From NCBI RefSeq assembly GCF_007362775.1, contig NZ_CP041692.1, positions 868,001-932,000 of the forward strand: a stretch of 64,000 bases of DNA, read 5' to 3'. Shown piece after piece: positions 25,258 to 33,333 of this stretch. Under the pieces are notes generated by a model. The model saw only the letters and a program-made list of their open reading frames with translations, made no database searches and had not been told where the DNA came from. The position numbers and the translations under genes were made by a program. The stretch is from Microlunatus elymi. Lineage in GTDB: Bacteria; Actinomycetota; Actinomycetes; Propionibacteriales; Propionibacteriaceae. Positions within the stretch are counted from its first letter, which is position 1. Every line of letters begins with the position of its first letter.

Positions 25258-26085
25258 ATGATGCGAGCCTCGATCACCACGCAAACTGCCTCCCGGATCC
25301 GGAGTGCCCGGACTCGGGGGCTCCGGACGCGGGCCTGGGCCGTGGTCTGTGTGCCGGTGGTTCTGCTGGCTTTCCTGGCCGGTTGTGCCGACAACAGCCA
25401 GGCAACGCCGCCGACTCACACGCCGGGTGCGGGGCAGTCGAGCCCGGCTGCGTCACCGTCCGAATCCGCGTCGTCCTCGGCGAAGCCGTCCAGCCCGACG
25501 AGTGCGTCGCCGCGGAAGACGTCGCCGAGCGCCAAATCGCCGAGCGCAAAATCACCGAGTCCCAAGTCACCAAGTGCCAAATCATCGAAGACAGGGGCGA
25601 CCTCGGCAGCCTCCGGCAGCGCCTCGGAGCCGGCCCAGAAGCCGAGCAAAGGCAGCATCAAGACAACCGTGAAGTCCAAGACGGTACGTACTGCTTCGGC
25701 GGTCCCGGTCGGCAACGGCACCGCAAAGGTCAACAACCAGATCACCGTCCGGATCACCTCGATCGGGCATCGTTTCGTCACGGCGAAGCTGCCCGGGCAA
25801 CGATCAGGTGACTCGGTGGTCCTCGGGCTCCGGATCGACAACCAGGCTGCGCAGCCGCTCGACCTGAATGCCGCCGTGGTGACCCTGACGGACTCCGCCG
25901 GGGATCCGGCCACCGCCATCACCACCGACCCCGCCACCACGTTCCCGAACGAGCTCGCGCCGGGTGAGTCTGCGACCGCGACGTACGTGTTCATCGTGCC
26001 GAAGAATCGTCGCGACCCCGTCGACATCGACGTCACCGTCAACGCCGACCAGCAGGTCGTGGTCTTTCACGGAGACGTCGGCTGA
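25258..26085 (+). CDS. Lipoprotein with Ser/Pro/Lys-rich spacer and DUF4352-like domain
   Basis: This 275-residue protein has a twin-arginine-rich N-terminus and a lipobox, LLAFLAGC, so the mature protein is membrane-anchored. About 90 residues of Ser, Pro, Ala and Lys follow, with five SAKSP/SPKSP units encoded by 15-bp near-repeats at 25,525-25,590. This would form a flexible spacer through the wall. The last 115 residues (QITVRITSIGHRF ... DSVVLGLRIDNQAAQPLDL ... ELAPGESATATYVFIVP) form an immunoglobulin-like domain similar to DUF4352. AGGAG precedes ATG 25258. It likely works with the LamG/PKD protein upstream. Confidence 0.8.
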   Translation: MMRASITTQTASRIRSARTRGLRTRAWAVVCVPVVLLAFLAGCADNSQATPPTHTPGAGQSSPAASPSESASSSAKPSSPTSASPRKTSPSAKSPSAKSPSPKSPSAKSSKTGATSAASGSASEPAQKPSKGSIKTTVKSKTVRTASAVPVGNGTAKVNNQITVRITSIGHRFVTAKLPGQRSGDSVVLGLRIDNQAAQPLDLNAAVVTLTDSAGDPATAITTDPATTFPNELAPGESATATYVFIVPKNRRDPVDIDVTVNADQQVVVFHGDVG

Positions 26086-26131
26086 CGGCCGGCGGTACAG
26101 CCGCGGCGCGTCTCGCCATCTGGACAGCACC

Positions 26132-26148
26132 TTGACGCATTGCGTCAA
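26132..26148. promoter_or_regulatory. Perfect palindrome, probable operator
   Basis: TTGACGCATTGCGTCAA has two 8-bp arms around one base, a typical TetR/MarR-type site. It overlaps the start of the putative promoter for the cellulase genes. Confidence 0.5.
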
Positions 26149-26186
26149 TCTTTGACATCTCAGGTTTTCCCTAGCGCTTGCCCCTT

Positions 26187-26229
26187 GGTCATCCGTTTGC
26201 AGTACGTCCGGCCGACGGACGCGATGACC
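26187..26229 (+). terminator. Long hairpin downstream of the lipoprotein gene
   Basis: GGTCATC (26187-26193) pairs with GATGACC (26223-26229). An inner stem CGTCC/GGACG forms near 26205-26221. It lies about 100 bases after the lipoprotein stop and could end that transcript. Confidence 0.45.
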
Positions 26230-26449
26230 TAGTCAGCAAGGAATCCCGGACACGGTCAGGCTGTCGGCGCGGTGGCGGCCGGTGCTCTGTTTTCCACCCT
26301 GCCGATAGGCGGCCTACGAATTCGAGGTGCCGCCGATGATCACGGTTAGGTAAATGTTGATCTTGCCAACGTGGCCTCCGCCGGGTTTCAATCCCGCCGC
26401 AAGGTACGGCTCGTGGACCGTCCACCAGCCTTCTACCAGGAGCCCACTC

Positions 26450-27985
26450 ATGACGATCTCCCCCGGATCGCGTGCGGTTCTGAGCTTCGCAGGCGTGGCG
26501 GCAATTGTCGCGAGCACCCTCGTCCACACATCGTGGGCGGCGGCAGACGAGTCAGCGAGTTCAGGCCAGCGATGTCAGTCGATGACCTCTCCGGTGTACG
26601 AATCGACCAATCCCACGTCCGACGCGACGCTGCTCACGACCTCGTCGAATGAGTCAGAGCAGGCGAAGGCGAAGTACGGATTCACCAACAGTCTGGGAAC
26701 TCCGTTCAGTGCCAGTACGTCTGCGGCCGACGGACTGGTCGCCGTACATCGCCTTTACAACAACGCGTCGCACGACTTCCTGTGGACGAAGTCGACCACC
26801 GAGGTCACGTCGGCCACCACCAAGTACGGCTACGTCGACCAGGGTGTGGACTTCTACGCGTCGGTCTCCGGCGGGTCCTGTCTGACCGCGGTCGACCGCT
26901 ACGTCAAGAACGGTGTCCGCCAGTATGCGAGCACCCCTGCCCAGCGGCAGGCACTGGCCAACAACGGCTGGACCTACGAGAGCATCGCCTTCTACGCGGC
27001 GACCAACACCTCGACCGCGGGCGACAGCACCACAGAACCGGCAGCGCCACCGGTCGACTCCACCGGCCAGCCGAGCTCCGGACCGTACGAGTGGCCCGCC
27101 TACCTGAACAAGTCCACCCAGGCGTGGAACGCGTACACGAATGAGACGAACACGACGAACAAGGGACTGATCTACCAGATCGCGTCCACGCCGACCTCCA
27201 TCTGGCTGGGCGGCCGATCCGACGATCAGGCCCGGGTGGACAAGATCATGGACGAAGCCGCGGCCGCGCATCAGACGCCGCAGTTCGTTCTGTACGCAAT
27301 CCCGAATCGGGACTGCGGCAGCTACTCCGCCGGTGGACTGAGCACCGTCAGCCAGTACGAGAACTGGATCGACGAGGTCCGCAAGGGGATCGCCGGGCGC
27401 AAGGCCGTGATCATTGTCGAGCCGGACGCCATCGGCATGGGCTGCCTGTCCAGCAGCCAGCAGGCCGACCGCTACACCATGCTCAAGTACGCGATGACGA
27501 CGCTGAGCTCGGCGAACACCTGGACCTATCTGCATGCCGGCAGCTCGGGCCTCGGCGCGAGCGACGTCGCTGCCGTACTGAAGAAGGCGGGCATTGCCGA
27601 TGCTCGAGGCTTCGCGGTCAACGTGTCCAGCTTCGACTCGACCGCCAACGAAATCGCCTACGGCAACTCGATCATCAAGGCGCTCGGCCTCAAGACGCAC
27701 TTCGTCATCGACACCTCGCGCAACGGGCTCGGACGTTACAGCGGGGACAACGGCGGTGCGCCGGGCTGGTGCAACCCGCCCGGCCGCGCACTCGGTGAGC
27801 GACCGACCACCGATACGGCCGACCCGAACGTCGACGCGTACCTGTGGATCAAGGCGCCGGGCGACTCCGACGGATCGTGCCATTCCGGCGATCCGGCGTC
27901 CGGTCAGTGGTTCTCCTCCTACGCTCTCGGGTTGTCCCAGCGAGCGCTCGACAACAAGATCATCAGCCGCCGAAGCCTGCCGTGA
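26450..27985 (+). CDS. Secreted GH6 cellulase-family hydrolase (copy 1)
   Basis: This 511-residue protein has a signal peptide (to about residue 30). An N-terminal domain of about 130 residues follows with 'VYESTNPTSDATLLTT ... VAVHRLYNNASHDFLWTKSTTEV ... VDRYVKNGVRQYAS', the repeated pattern of DUF5648-type lectin-like modules. Next come a short Thr/Pro linker and a GH6 catalytic domain from about residue 210. GH6 marks include VLYAIPNRDCGSYSAGG (catalytic Asp), VIIVEPDAIG, GWCNPPGRALG and YLWIKAPGDSDGSC. It should cut beta-1,4-glucan, as endoglucanase or cellobiohydrolase. ATG 26450 follows CCAGGAG. Confidence 0.88.
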   Translation: MTISPGSRAVLSFAGVAAIVASTLVHTSWAAADESASSGQRCQSMTSPVYESTNPTSDATLLTTSSNESEQAKAKYGFTNSLGTPFSASTSAADGLVAVHRLYNNASHDFLWTKSTTEVTSATTKYGYVDQGVDFYASVSGGSCLTAVDRYVKNGVRQYASTPAQRQALANNGWTYESIAFYAATNTSTAGDSTTEPAAPPVDSTGQPSSGPYEWPAYLNKSTQAWNAYTNETNTTNKGLIYQIASTPTSIWLGGRSDDQARVDKIMDEAAAAHQTPQFVLYAIPNRDCGSYSAGGLSTVSQYENWIDEVRKGIAGRKAVIIVEPDAIGMGCLSSSQQADRYTMLKYAMTTLSSANTWTYLHAGSSGLGASDVAAVLKKAGIADARGFAVNVSSFDSTANEIAYGNSIIKALGLKTHFVIDTSRNGLGRYSGDNGGAPGWCNPPGRALGERPTTDTADPNVDAYLWIKAPGDSDGSCHSGDPASGQWFSSYALGLSQRALDNKIISRRSLP

Positions 27986-28069
27986 ACGCGTCGCCGGTCC
28001 GCCGATCGTGGCGGACCGGCGTGTCGCGAGCCTTGCCAGTGCCCCCGCAGACGGGCTTTAATCCCACAA

Positions 28070-28105
28070 GGAGTCCCCCTTCGGGGCAAGGAACTACCTT
28101 GCTCC
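28070..28105 (+). promoter_or_regulatory. Three-way-junction RNA leader in front of the second GH6 gene
   Basis: GGAG (28070-28073) can pair with CTCC (28102-28105). Between them lie two hairpins: CCCC/GGGG with a CTTC loop (28075-28086) and CAAGG/CCTTG with an AACTA loop (28087-28101). The ribosome site AAGGAG starts about seven bases later. A CGGGCTTTAATCCC element (about 28052-28065) precedes it and resembles CGGGTTTCAATCCC in front of the first copy. Confidence 0.5.
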
Positions 28106-28125
28106 GCCTCCAAGGAGCACACGCC

Positions 28126-29742
28126 ATGACGATCTCCCCCGGATCGGCTCGCGCGCCCATCGCATTCGCTGCGGTTGCTCCACTGATGGCTGCGATAGCC
28201 ATCAGCACGACCGCAGCGTCGGCCGAACAGACCGCGCCAGCAAATCAGCGCTGTCGGTCCATGTCCGCATCGGTCTACGAATCGACGAATCCGCAGACCG
28301 GCGCGACATTGCTGACAACCTGGAAGAACGAATCGACCAAAGCCAAGGCTCAGTACGGCTTCACGAAGAGCCGCGGCACTCCGTTCAAGGTCAGCCGCAA
28401 CCCCCCTGCCGACGGCCTGATCGCCGTCCACCGGCTGTACAACAGTCGCTCCCACGACTTCATCTGGACCAAGTCCAGCAAGGAAGTCCAGAACGCCACC
28501 GCCGAGTTCGGTTACCGCGATCAAGGCACGGACTTCTACGCCTCGATGTCCGGAGGAGCCTGTCTCACGGCCGTCCACCGTTATGTCAAGGACGGCGTCC
28601 GCCGCTACGCCACGACTGCCTCGGAGCAGAAGGACCTGAAGTCGGCGGGCTGGCGCTACGAGAATGTCGCCTTCTACGCGGCCTCTGCGAAGCCTTCGGC
28701 ACCGAAGACCACAGCCGGGGCGACATCGCCGAAGGCGAGCAACGCGAAGCCCGCCACCGCGAAGGTGGCCACGTCGACGACTAACAAGACTGCTGCATCG
28801 CAGGCCGCGGTGAAGACGGCCGGCTCACGCCCGAGTTCGGGACCGTACGAGTGGCCGGCCTACCTGAACAAGTCGACTCAGGCGTGGAACGCGTACAGCA
28901 AACAGACGAACAGGACCAACAAGGCGCTGTTGTACCAGATCGCGTCGACCGAGACGTCGATCTGGCTGGGCGGACGCACCGATGATCAGGTCCGGGTGGA
29001 CAAGATCATGGACCGGGCCGCGGCAGCACACCGAACACCACAACTCGTGCTCTATGCGATCCCCAATCGCGACTGCGGCGGGTACGCCGCCGGCGGACTC
29101 AACACGGTCAGCCGGTACAAGGGCTGGATAGATTCGGTGCGTAGAGGGTTGGCCGGGCGCAAGGCCGTGATCATCGTTGAACCGGACGCTATCGGGATGG
29201 GTTGCCTGTCCAGTAGCCAAAGGGCCGATCGGTATTCGATGCTGAAGTACGCGATGACCACGCTGACCTCCGCGAACACCTGGACCTATCTGCACGCCGG
29301 CAGCTCCGGTCTCGGCGCAAGCGACGTCGCGGCCGTGCTGAAGAAGTCGGGCATCGCCGACGCCCGCGGGTTTGCCGTCAACGTATCGAGCTTCGACACC
29401 ACATCGAGCGAGATCAAGTACGGCAACTCGATCATCAAGGCACTGGGCATGAAGAAGCACTTCGTGATCGACACCTCCAGGGGCGGACTCGGCCGCGCGA
29501 GCTCGAACGGTGGCGCGCCGGGCTGGTGCAATCCGCCGGGTCGCGCACTCGGCACTCGGCCCACGATCCACACCGCCAACTCGAATGTGGACGCCTACTT
29601 ATGGGTGAAGCCGCCGGGTGAGTCCGACGGCTCCTGCCACAGTGGCGACCCGGCATCCGGCCAGTGGTTCGGCTCCTACGCGCTCGGACTGGCCCAGCGG
29701 GCCCTCGATCACAAGATCATCAGCCGCAGGGCGCTGCCCTGA
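28126..29742 (+). CDS. Secreted GH6 cellulase-family hydrolase (copy 2)
   Basis: This 538-residue tandem paralogue of the preceding gene has the same layout: signal peptide, DUF5648-like domain (VYESTNPQTGATLLTTWKNES ... AVHRLYNSRSHDFIWTKSS), linker and GH6 domain (VLYAIPNRDCGGYAAGG, VIIVEPDAIG, WCNPPGRALG, YLWVKPPGESDGSC). The linker differs: about 50 residues rich in Ala, Lys and Thr, against a short Ser/Thr/Pro linker in copy 1. The start sequence MTISPGS is shared. The pair looks like a local duplication followed by divergence in the linker, possibly giving enzymes with different reach or mode. Confidence 0.88.
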   Translation: MTISPGSARAPIAFAAVAPLMAAIAISTTAASAEQTAPANQRCRSMSASVYESTNPQTGATLLTTWKNESTKAKAQYGFTKSRGTPFKVSRNPPADGLIAVHRLYNSRSHDFIWTKSSKEVQNATAEFGYRDQGTDFYASMSGGACLTAVHRYVKDGVRRYATTASEQKDLKSAGWRYENVAFYAASAKPSAPKTTAGATSPKASNAKPATAKVATSTTNKTAASQAAVKTAGSRPSSGPYEWPAYLNKSTQAWNAYSKQTNRTNKALLYQIASTETSIWLGGRTDDQVRVDKIMDRAAAAHRTPQLVLYAIPNRDCGGYAAGGLNTVSRYKGWIDSVRRGLAGRKAVIIVEPDAIGMGCLSSSQRADRYSMLKYAMTTLTSANTWTYLHAGSSGLGASDVAAVLKKSGIADARGFAVNVSSFDTTSSEIKYGNSIIKALGMKKHFVIDTSRGGLGRASSNGGAPGWCNPPGRALGTRPTIHTANSNVDAYLWVKPPGESDGSCHSGDPASGQWFGSYALGLAQRALDHKIISRRALP

Positions 29743-29785
29743 GCCGCCTCCGATCAACGCGCGGACAGTGGCGTCCGCCTCGCGG

Positions 29786-30493
29786 CTACCCGGTGTCGTC
29801 TCGATATCGGAGCAGACGGGCCGGAACGCCTCCGTAGATGCCGTACGGGGCATAGTCCCCTGCCGTGACGACGGCACCGGCTGCGATCACGCAACCGTCG
29901 CCTATGTTCGCGCCGTCCAGCACCGTTGCCTTGGCGCCGATCCAGCAGTCTTTCCCCACACGGATCCCGGCGTGTCGTACGCCCTGAAGCCGAATCGGAA
30001 TGTCTCGCCGATCGGCTACGTGGTTCTCCGAGTGAAAGGTGACGTAGTTTCCGACCAAGCAGTCATCGCCGATCTCGATTCCGCCGGCGCAGCCGTACAG
30101 GCAGTCGGTGCCCAGACCGACGTTGTCGCCAACCGTGATCCCGCGCCCGAGCTGTTGGAGGTTGCCGGTGCACTCGATCCGGGTGTTGCGGCCGACCGAG
30201 ACGTTCCGTCCGAACGTCACGCCGTCGGTCGACATGGCATCGACCAGCGATCCGTGCCCAAAGGTGGTGCCTGGGCCGAACCGGACCTGGCCGCGGGTCC
30301 AGACCCGTGCGCCCTGTCCGACGAAAGCCGTAGCACCTCGCCTGCCGAAAATCGCGATCGCGCGAGTCCGCATCGCCGCACGCTCGGCGGCAATTCGTGT
30401 CAGCCCGGTGATAGGGATTCGAGCATCGATCATGTACGACGAACCCTTGACCTTGGTTGCCAAGGAGTTGAGCACAGCAGTCGATCGACTCAT
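29786..30493 (-). CDS. Hexapeptide-repeat acyltransferase
   Basis: This 235-residue protein has left-handed beta-helix repeats (GVTFGRNVSVGRNTRIEC, ITVGDNVGLGTDCL, IEIGDDCLVGNYVTF) and the C-terminal pattern IRVGKDCWIGAKATVLDGANIGDGCVIAAGAVVT, as in NodL/maltose-acetyltransferase-like enzymes; the catalytic His is in FHSENH. It probably adds an acetyl or similar group to the exopolysaccharide. It is the last gene of an operon in which each start overlaps the previous stop by four bases. Signal-less and cytoplasmic. Confidence 0.82.
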   Translation of the reverse strand: MSRSTAVLNSLATKVKGSSYMIDARIPITGLTRIAAERAAMRTRAIAIFGRRGATAFVGQGARVWTRGQVRFGPGTTFGHGSLVDAMSTDGVTFGRNVSVGRNTRIECTGNLQQLGRGITVGDNVGLGTDCLYGCAGGIEIGDDCLVGNYVTFHSENHVADRRDIPIRLQGVRHAGIRVGKDCWIGAKATVLDGANIGDGCVIAAGAVVTAGDYAPYGIYGGVPARLLRYRDDTG

Positions 30494-31383
30494 GACTTAT
30501 GACCTCCAGATACCGACTCCAGTCGCGCGAGCATGATCTCGTTCTGCCATTGAGGGTGGCCCGTGGCCAGACGATGGCGAATGCGATCCGCCCAGTACGC
30601 CGCTGCAACTGGATCGACTCTGTCCATCGGTCGCCTGCGATTGATGACACCCGTTGCGGCTTCAAAGTAGGCCCGGTCGGCGCCGGGTGGCGCAACCGTC
30701 GCATCCTCCCAGTCGAACAGCCAGAGCTTGCCACGATGATCGACTCTCAGGTTCCATGGGCTCAGGTCTCCATGTGCGGGCACCCAATCGGGATGCACCC
30801 GCTCGATCAGGCCGGGGTGTGATCGCAGGACTGCCAACAGCTGGCTCTCGAAGCCCTCGGACAAGCGCATCGAAGGACGGTGCGGAGCGGCAAACACCAT
30901 TTCCTGGGCGGACCAGCTTCTCCCGTCGGCCAGACTGCCGATGTCAACGGGGCGGGGCGCACTGAACGCGAGTGGCGACTGTCGCTGAACTGCGGCAAGG
31001 AGTTCCTGCTCCAACGCGAGGGACTCACCCGTCCTTCTGATCTTGATCAGCAAGGAGCCGGCCGATCCGACCGCGACGTAGGTCTCCCCGCTTCGACCAT
31101 CCCGGCGTTTGAAGGCGGCAACCGAATGAAGGCCGTCCCGGCCAAATCCCAGTGCTTTCGAGATCTCGGCCGTCTCGGGGATGTCGATGCGTGCAGTCCG
31201 TCCGGGGAGCGTTCGAGGTCCGAGAGTTTGAATCCAAGCCCAGGCAGCCCATTGTGCGCCGAGGATCCGACGACTCGATGCGGTATAGAGCGTGAGACCT
31301 CTCTTCGCGCATTCACGATTGTTTCTCGGGATCAGCACAACCTCCCGACCGGGAGGAAACCACACTGCGGGCGCGGAACTCAT
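30490..31383 (-). CDS. APH-fold phosphotransferase of the polysaccharide locus
   Basis: This 297-residue protein has the aminoglycoside-phosphotransferase/choline-kinase catalytic motif PAHGDLSPWNLRVD and the metal motif LWLFDWEDA. The N-terminal lobe has a Lys in SLLIKIRR. Such kinases within sugar clusters phosphorylate a sugar or a lipid precursor; antibiotic resistance is unlikely given the context. It overlaps both neighbours by four bases (ATGA), so it is co-translated with the sulfotransferase and acyltransferase. Confidence 0.78.
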   Translation of the reverse strand: MSSAPAVWFPPGREVVLIPRNNRECAKRGLTLYTASSRRILGAQWAAWAWIQTLGPRTLPGRTARIDIPETAEISKALGFGRDGLHSVAAFKRRDGRSGETYVAVGSAGSLLIKIRRTGESLALEQELLAAVQRQSPLAFSAPRPVDIGSLADGRSWSAQEMVFAAPHRPSMRLSEGFESQLLAVLRSHPGLIERVHPDWVPAHGDLSPWNLRVDHRGKLWLFDWEDATVAPPGADRAYFEAATGVINRRRPMDRVDPVAAAYWADRIRHRLATGHPQWQNEIMLARLESVSGGHKS

Positions 31384-32282
31384 ACCCAGTCCCAGGTGAG
31401 ACCGGTCAGCTCGCGCAGCCGCTTCGCGTCGTCGCGCAGCAGCGCTTCGACCTGCAGACGGGTGTCGTCGTCGAGCGGGCTGCCGGGGGCCGCGTTCTGT
31501 GGTTCACCATGGCCGAAGCGTCCCGGCTCGATGCCGAGGAATTCGGCGGCCTGGTTCAAGGAGGACCCGGGATCGGCGTAGTAGTCCTCACTCTTGATCA
31601 ACAAGAAAGATGATCTTGGAAAATGTTCGAACCAGCGCTCGAGCGCGGCGCCGTAGCGGCTCTGTTCCAGATACGACTGTTGCTCGTGGGGATAGCTGTA
31701 GAAGTGTGGATCCTGCCGCAGCCGCTCCGCGTCGTTGCCGACCCGGGACGACTCCTGCTCGACCGCGTCCAGGAAAGGCAGTGACTCCTGGCCCTCGCGG
31801 ACGCGTTCCTTCCAGTGGCTGTGCGTCCGCAACACCGGATCCCGCAGCACGGCGAGCAACTTGACCGAAGCAAGATCACGAGCAACGCGCTCGGCGGCTG
31901 CCGGATGCGTCAGATAGTACGGAGATCCCTCGCCGGTGACGACCGGTCCGCCCGCTTGCCGCGTCTGGTGTTGCCGCGCCCGGGCCGAGGGCAGATGGGA
32001 CGCGTACCACCGTCGGCTGCGGTAGTAGTTGCTGTCGAAGTAGTGGATCCCCTTCGTCGCCGCGGCCTTCGGCAGCCGATCCGGCCGAGGGAAGAGCAGT
32101 GCGACCTGCGGATGCGTGATCAGGTCGAAGTAGAACGAGGTCGAACCGCCCCGCTTGGCGCCGATCAACAGGAAGTCCGGGTCGGGACGCCAAGTCGCGG
32201 TCGCCATACCGAAGCCGCGGATCGCGGTTCGGCCGGCGTTGATCACTCCACGCCGGCCGATCGTCTTCACCGACTTGATCAT
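31380..32282 (-). CDS. PAPS-dependent sulfotransferase
   Basis: This 300-residue enzyme of the heparan/Stf0-like sulfotransferase superfamily has a PAPS 5'-phosphosulfate loop, FLLIGAKRGGSTSFYFDL (residues 37-54), KGIHYFD, a 3'-phosphate region KLLAVLRDPVLRTHSHW and the C-terminal FLLIKSEDYYADP. It would transfer sulfate onto a hydroxyl of the exported glycan. No PAPS synthesis genes are in the window. Its start overlaps the upstream GT2 stop by four bases. Confidence 0.84.
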   Translation of the reverse strand: MIKSVKTIGRRGVINAGRTAIRGFGMATATWRPDPDFLLIGAKRGGSTSFYFDLITHPQVALLFPRPDRLPKAAATKGIHYFDSNYYRSRRWYASHLPSARARQHQTRQAGGPVVTGEGSPYYLTHPAAAERVARDLASVKLLAVLRDPVLRTHSHWKERVREGQESLPFLDAVEQESSRVGNDAERLRQDPHFYSYPHEQQSYLEQSRYGAALERWFEHFPRSSFLLIKSEDYYADPGSSLNQAAEFLGIEPGRFGHGEPQNAAPGSPLDDDTRLQVEALLRDDAKRLRELTGLTWDWV

Positions 32283-33331
32283 GATCGCTCACCTACCAGC
32301 TGCTGGGGCGGCATGCTTGCCGCTGACTGACCAGGATCCTTGGTCTGCAAGGTGATTCGGCGGCCGTCGCGCGAGTATTCGTGATAGGCGAAGCCGAGCG
32401 CACCGAGTGTCATGCCGAATCCACGCAGCGCTGTTCGGGCCCCTCGGGCCTTGCCTGCTTCGGATCGGGCAATCTGGGACGCGCCGATGCGCAGCCCGCC
32501 GCCGATCAGTCGGGCGCCACCGCGTACGGACAGTCGCGCGCGCGTCGCGAGCCGTGCAGGAGTCGTCCCGGAGAGTTTGAGCGCCACCAGTGACGTGCTG
32601 TTGCCGGTGCTGATCGCTCGCTGGCTGACCCAGCGCCGGGTCGCCCGATGCGCCGGAACGATGTCCACCACGAATGCCTCGTTGCACCACACCATCGGGA
32701 CACCGGCGCGATGCAAAACCCTGGTGAAGAGGGTGTCCTCACCGCCCGTCGTGCCCAACGCAAGATCAAATCGAAGCCGCAGCCGGCGGACCGGCTCGAG
32801 CTCCAAGAGCAGGTTGTTGGTCACCGCGACGTCCAGCGGCGTGCCGGTCGGCATCCGACGCCGAGCAAAGAAGCCGCCTTGTTCGATCCACGGATCCAAC
32901 GGAGCTTCGAACTCGGATCGCACCGGACCCTGGACGACCTGAGCACCATAGCGACTGCGAGCCTCCAGCAGCAGCGCCAGCCATCGGTCGGTCGGCCGTT
33001 CGTCATCGTCGATGAAGACGAGAACGTCGAAGGCAGCAGCCGCGTCCAGGGCGCGATTGCGTGCCGCCGAGATGCCCGGCGTCGGCTCGGGCTTGTAGTC
33101 GATGCTGACGTCGTCGTGCTCGACGGCTGCGGCGGCGACGATGGATTCGGCGCTGCGATCGGGATCGTTGTCCACGATCATGATGCTGGCTGTCCTGGTC
33201 GTGGAGCGGACGGAGCGTATCTGATCCACCAACTGCGGCAGCAGGGACTGAAGATCGACCGGACGGCGATAGGTCAACACGGCGATGACGACTCGCTCGA
33301 CCTGGTCCGGTCCCGGATCGTCCGATGTCAT
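32279..33331 (-). CDS. Family 2 glycosyltransferase
   Basis: This 350-residue GT-A enzyme has VVIAVLTYRRPVDLQSLLPQL at the start, the nucleotide-binding DNDPDRSAES, VLVFIDDDERPTDRW (DxD-type metal site) and LGTTGGEDTLFTRVLHRAG (ED catalytic region). It transfers a sugar during repeat-unit assembly in the cytoplasm. ATG 33331 is chosen over TTG 33337, since AGGGGAG lies seven bases before it. It starts two bases after the GT4 gene and ends overlapping the sulfotransferase. Confidence 0.84.
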   Translation of the reverse strand: MTSDDPGPDQVERVVIAVLTYRRPVDLQSLLPQLVDQIRSVRSTTRTASIMIVDNDPDRSAESIVAAAAVEHDDVSIDYKPEPTPGISAARNRALDAAAAFDVLVFIDDDERPTDRWLALLLEARSRYGAQVVQGPVRSEFEAPLDPWIEQGGFFARRRMPTGTPLDVAVTNNLLLELEPVRRLRLRFDLALGTTGGEDTLFTRVLHRAGVPMVWCNEAFVVDIVPAHRATRRWVSQRAISTGNSTSLVALKLSGTTPARLATRARLSVRGGARLIGGGLRIGASQIARSEAGKARGARTALRGFGMTLGALGFAYHEYSRDGRRITLQTKDPGQSAASMPPQQLVGERS

Positions 33332-33333
33332 GA

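Larger units (their letters stand above)
26086..26449. other. 364-bp regulatory gap before the first GH6 gene
   Basis: It holds the palindrome at 26132-26148, a TTGACA hexamer at 26152-26157 without a clear -10, a long hairpin at 26187-26229, and from about 26,390 a CGGGTTTCAATCCC leader element shared with the second GH6 gene. No gene is supported. Confidence 0.5.

Noticed and set aside
30490-31383. Aminoglycoside resistance kinase
   Set aside because: The APH fold is clear, but the gene is translationally coupled to sulfotransferase and acyltransferase genes in a glycan operon, so a resistance role is not supported.
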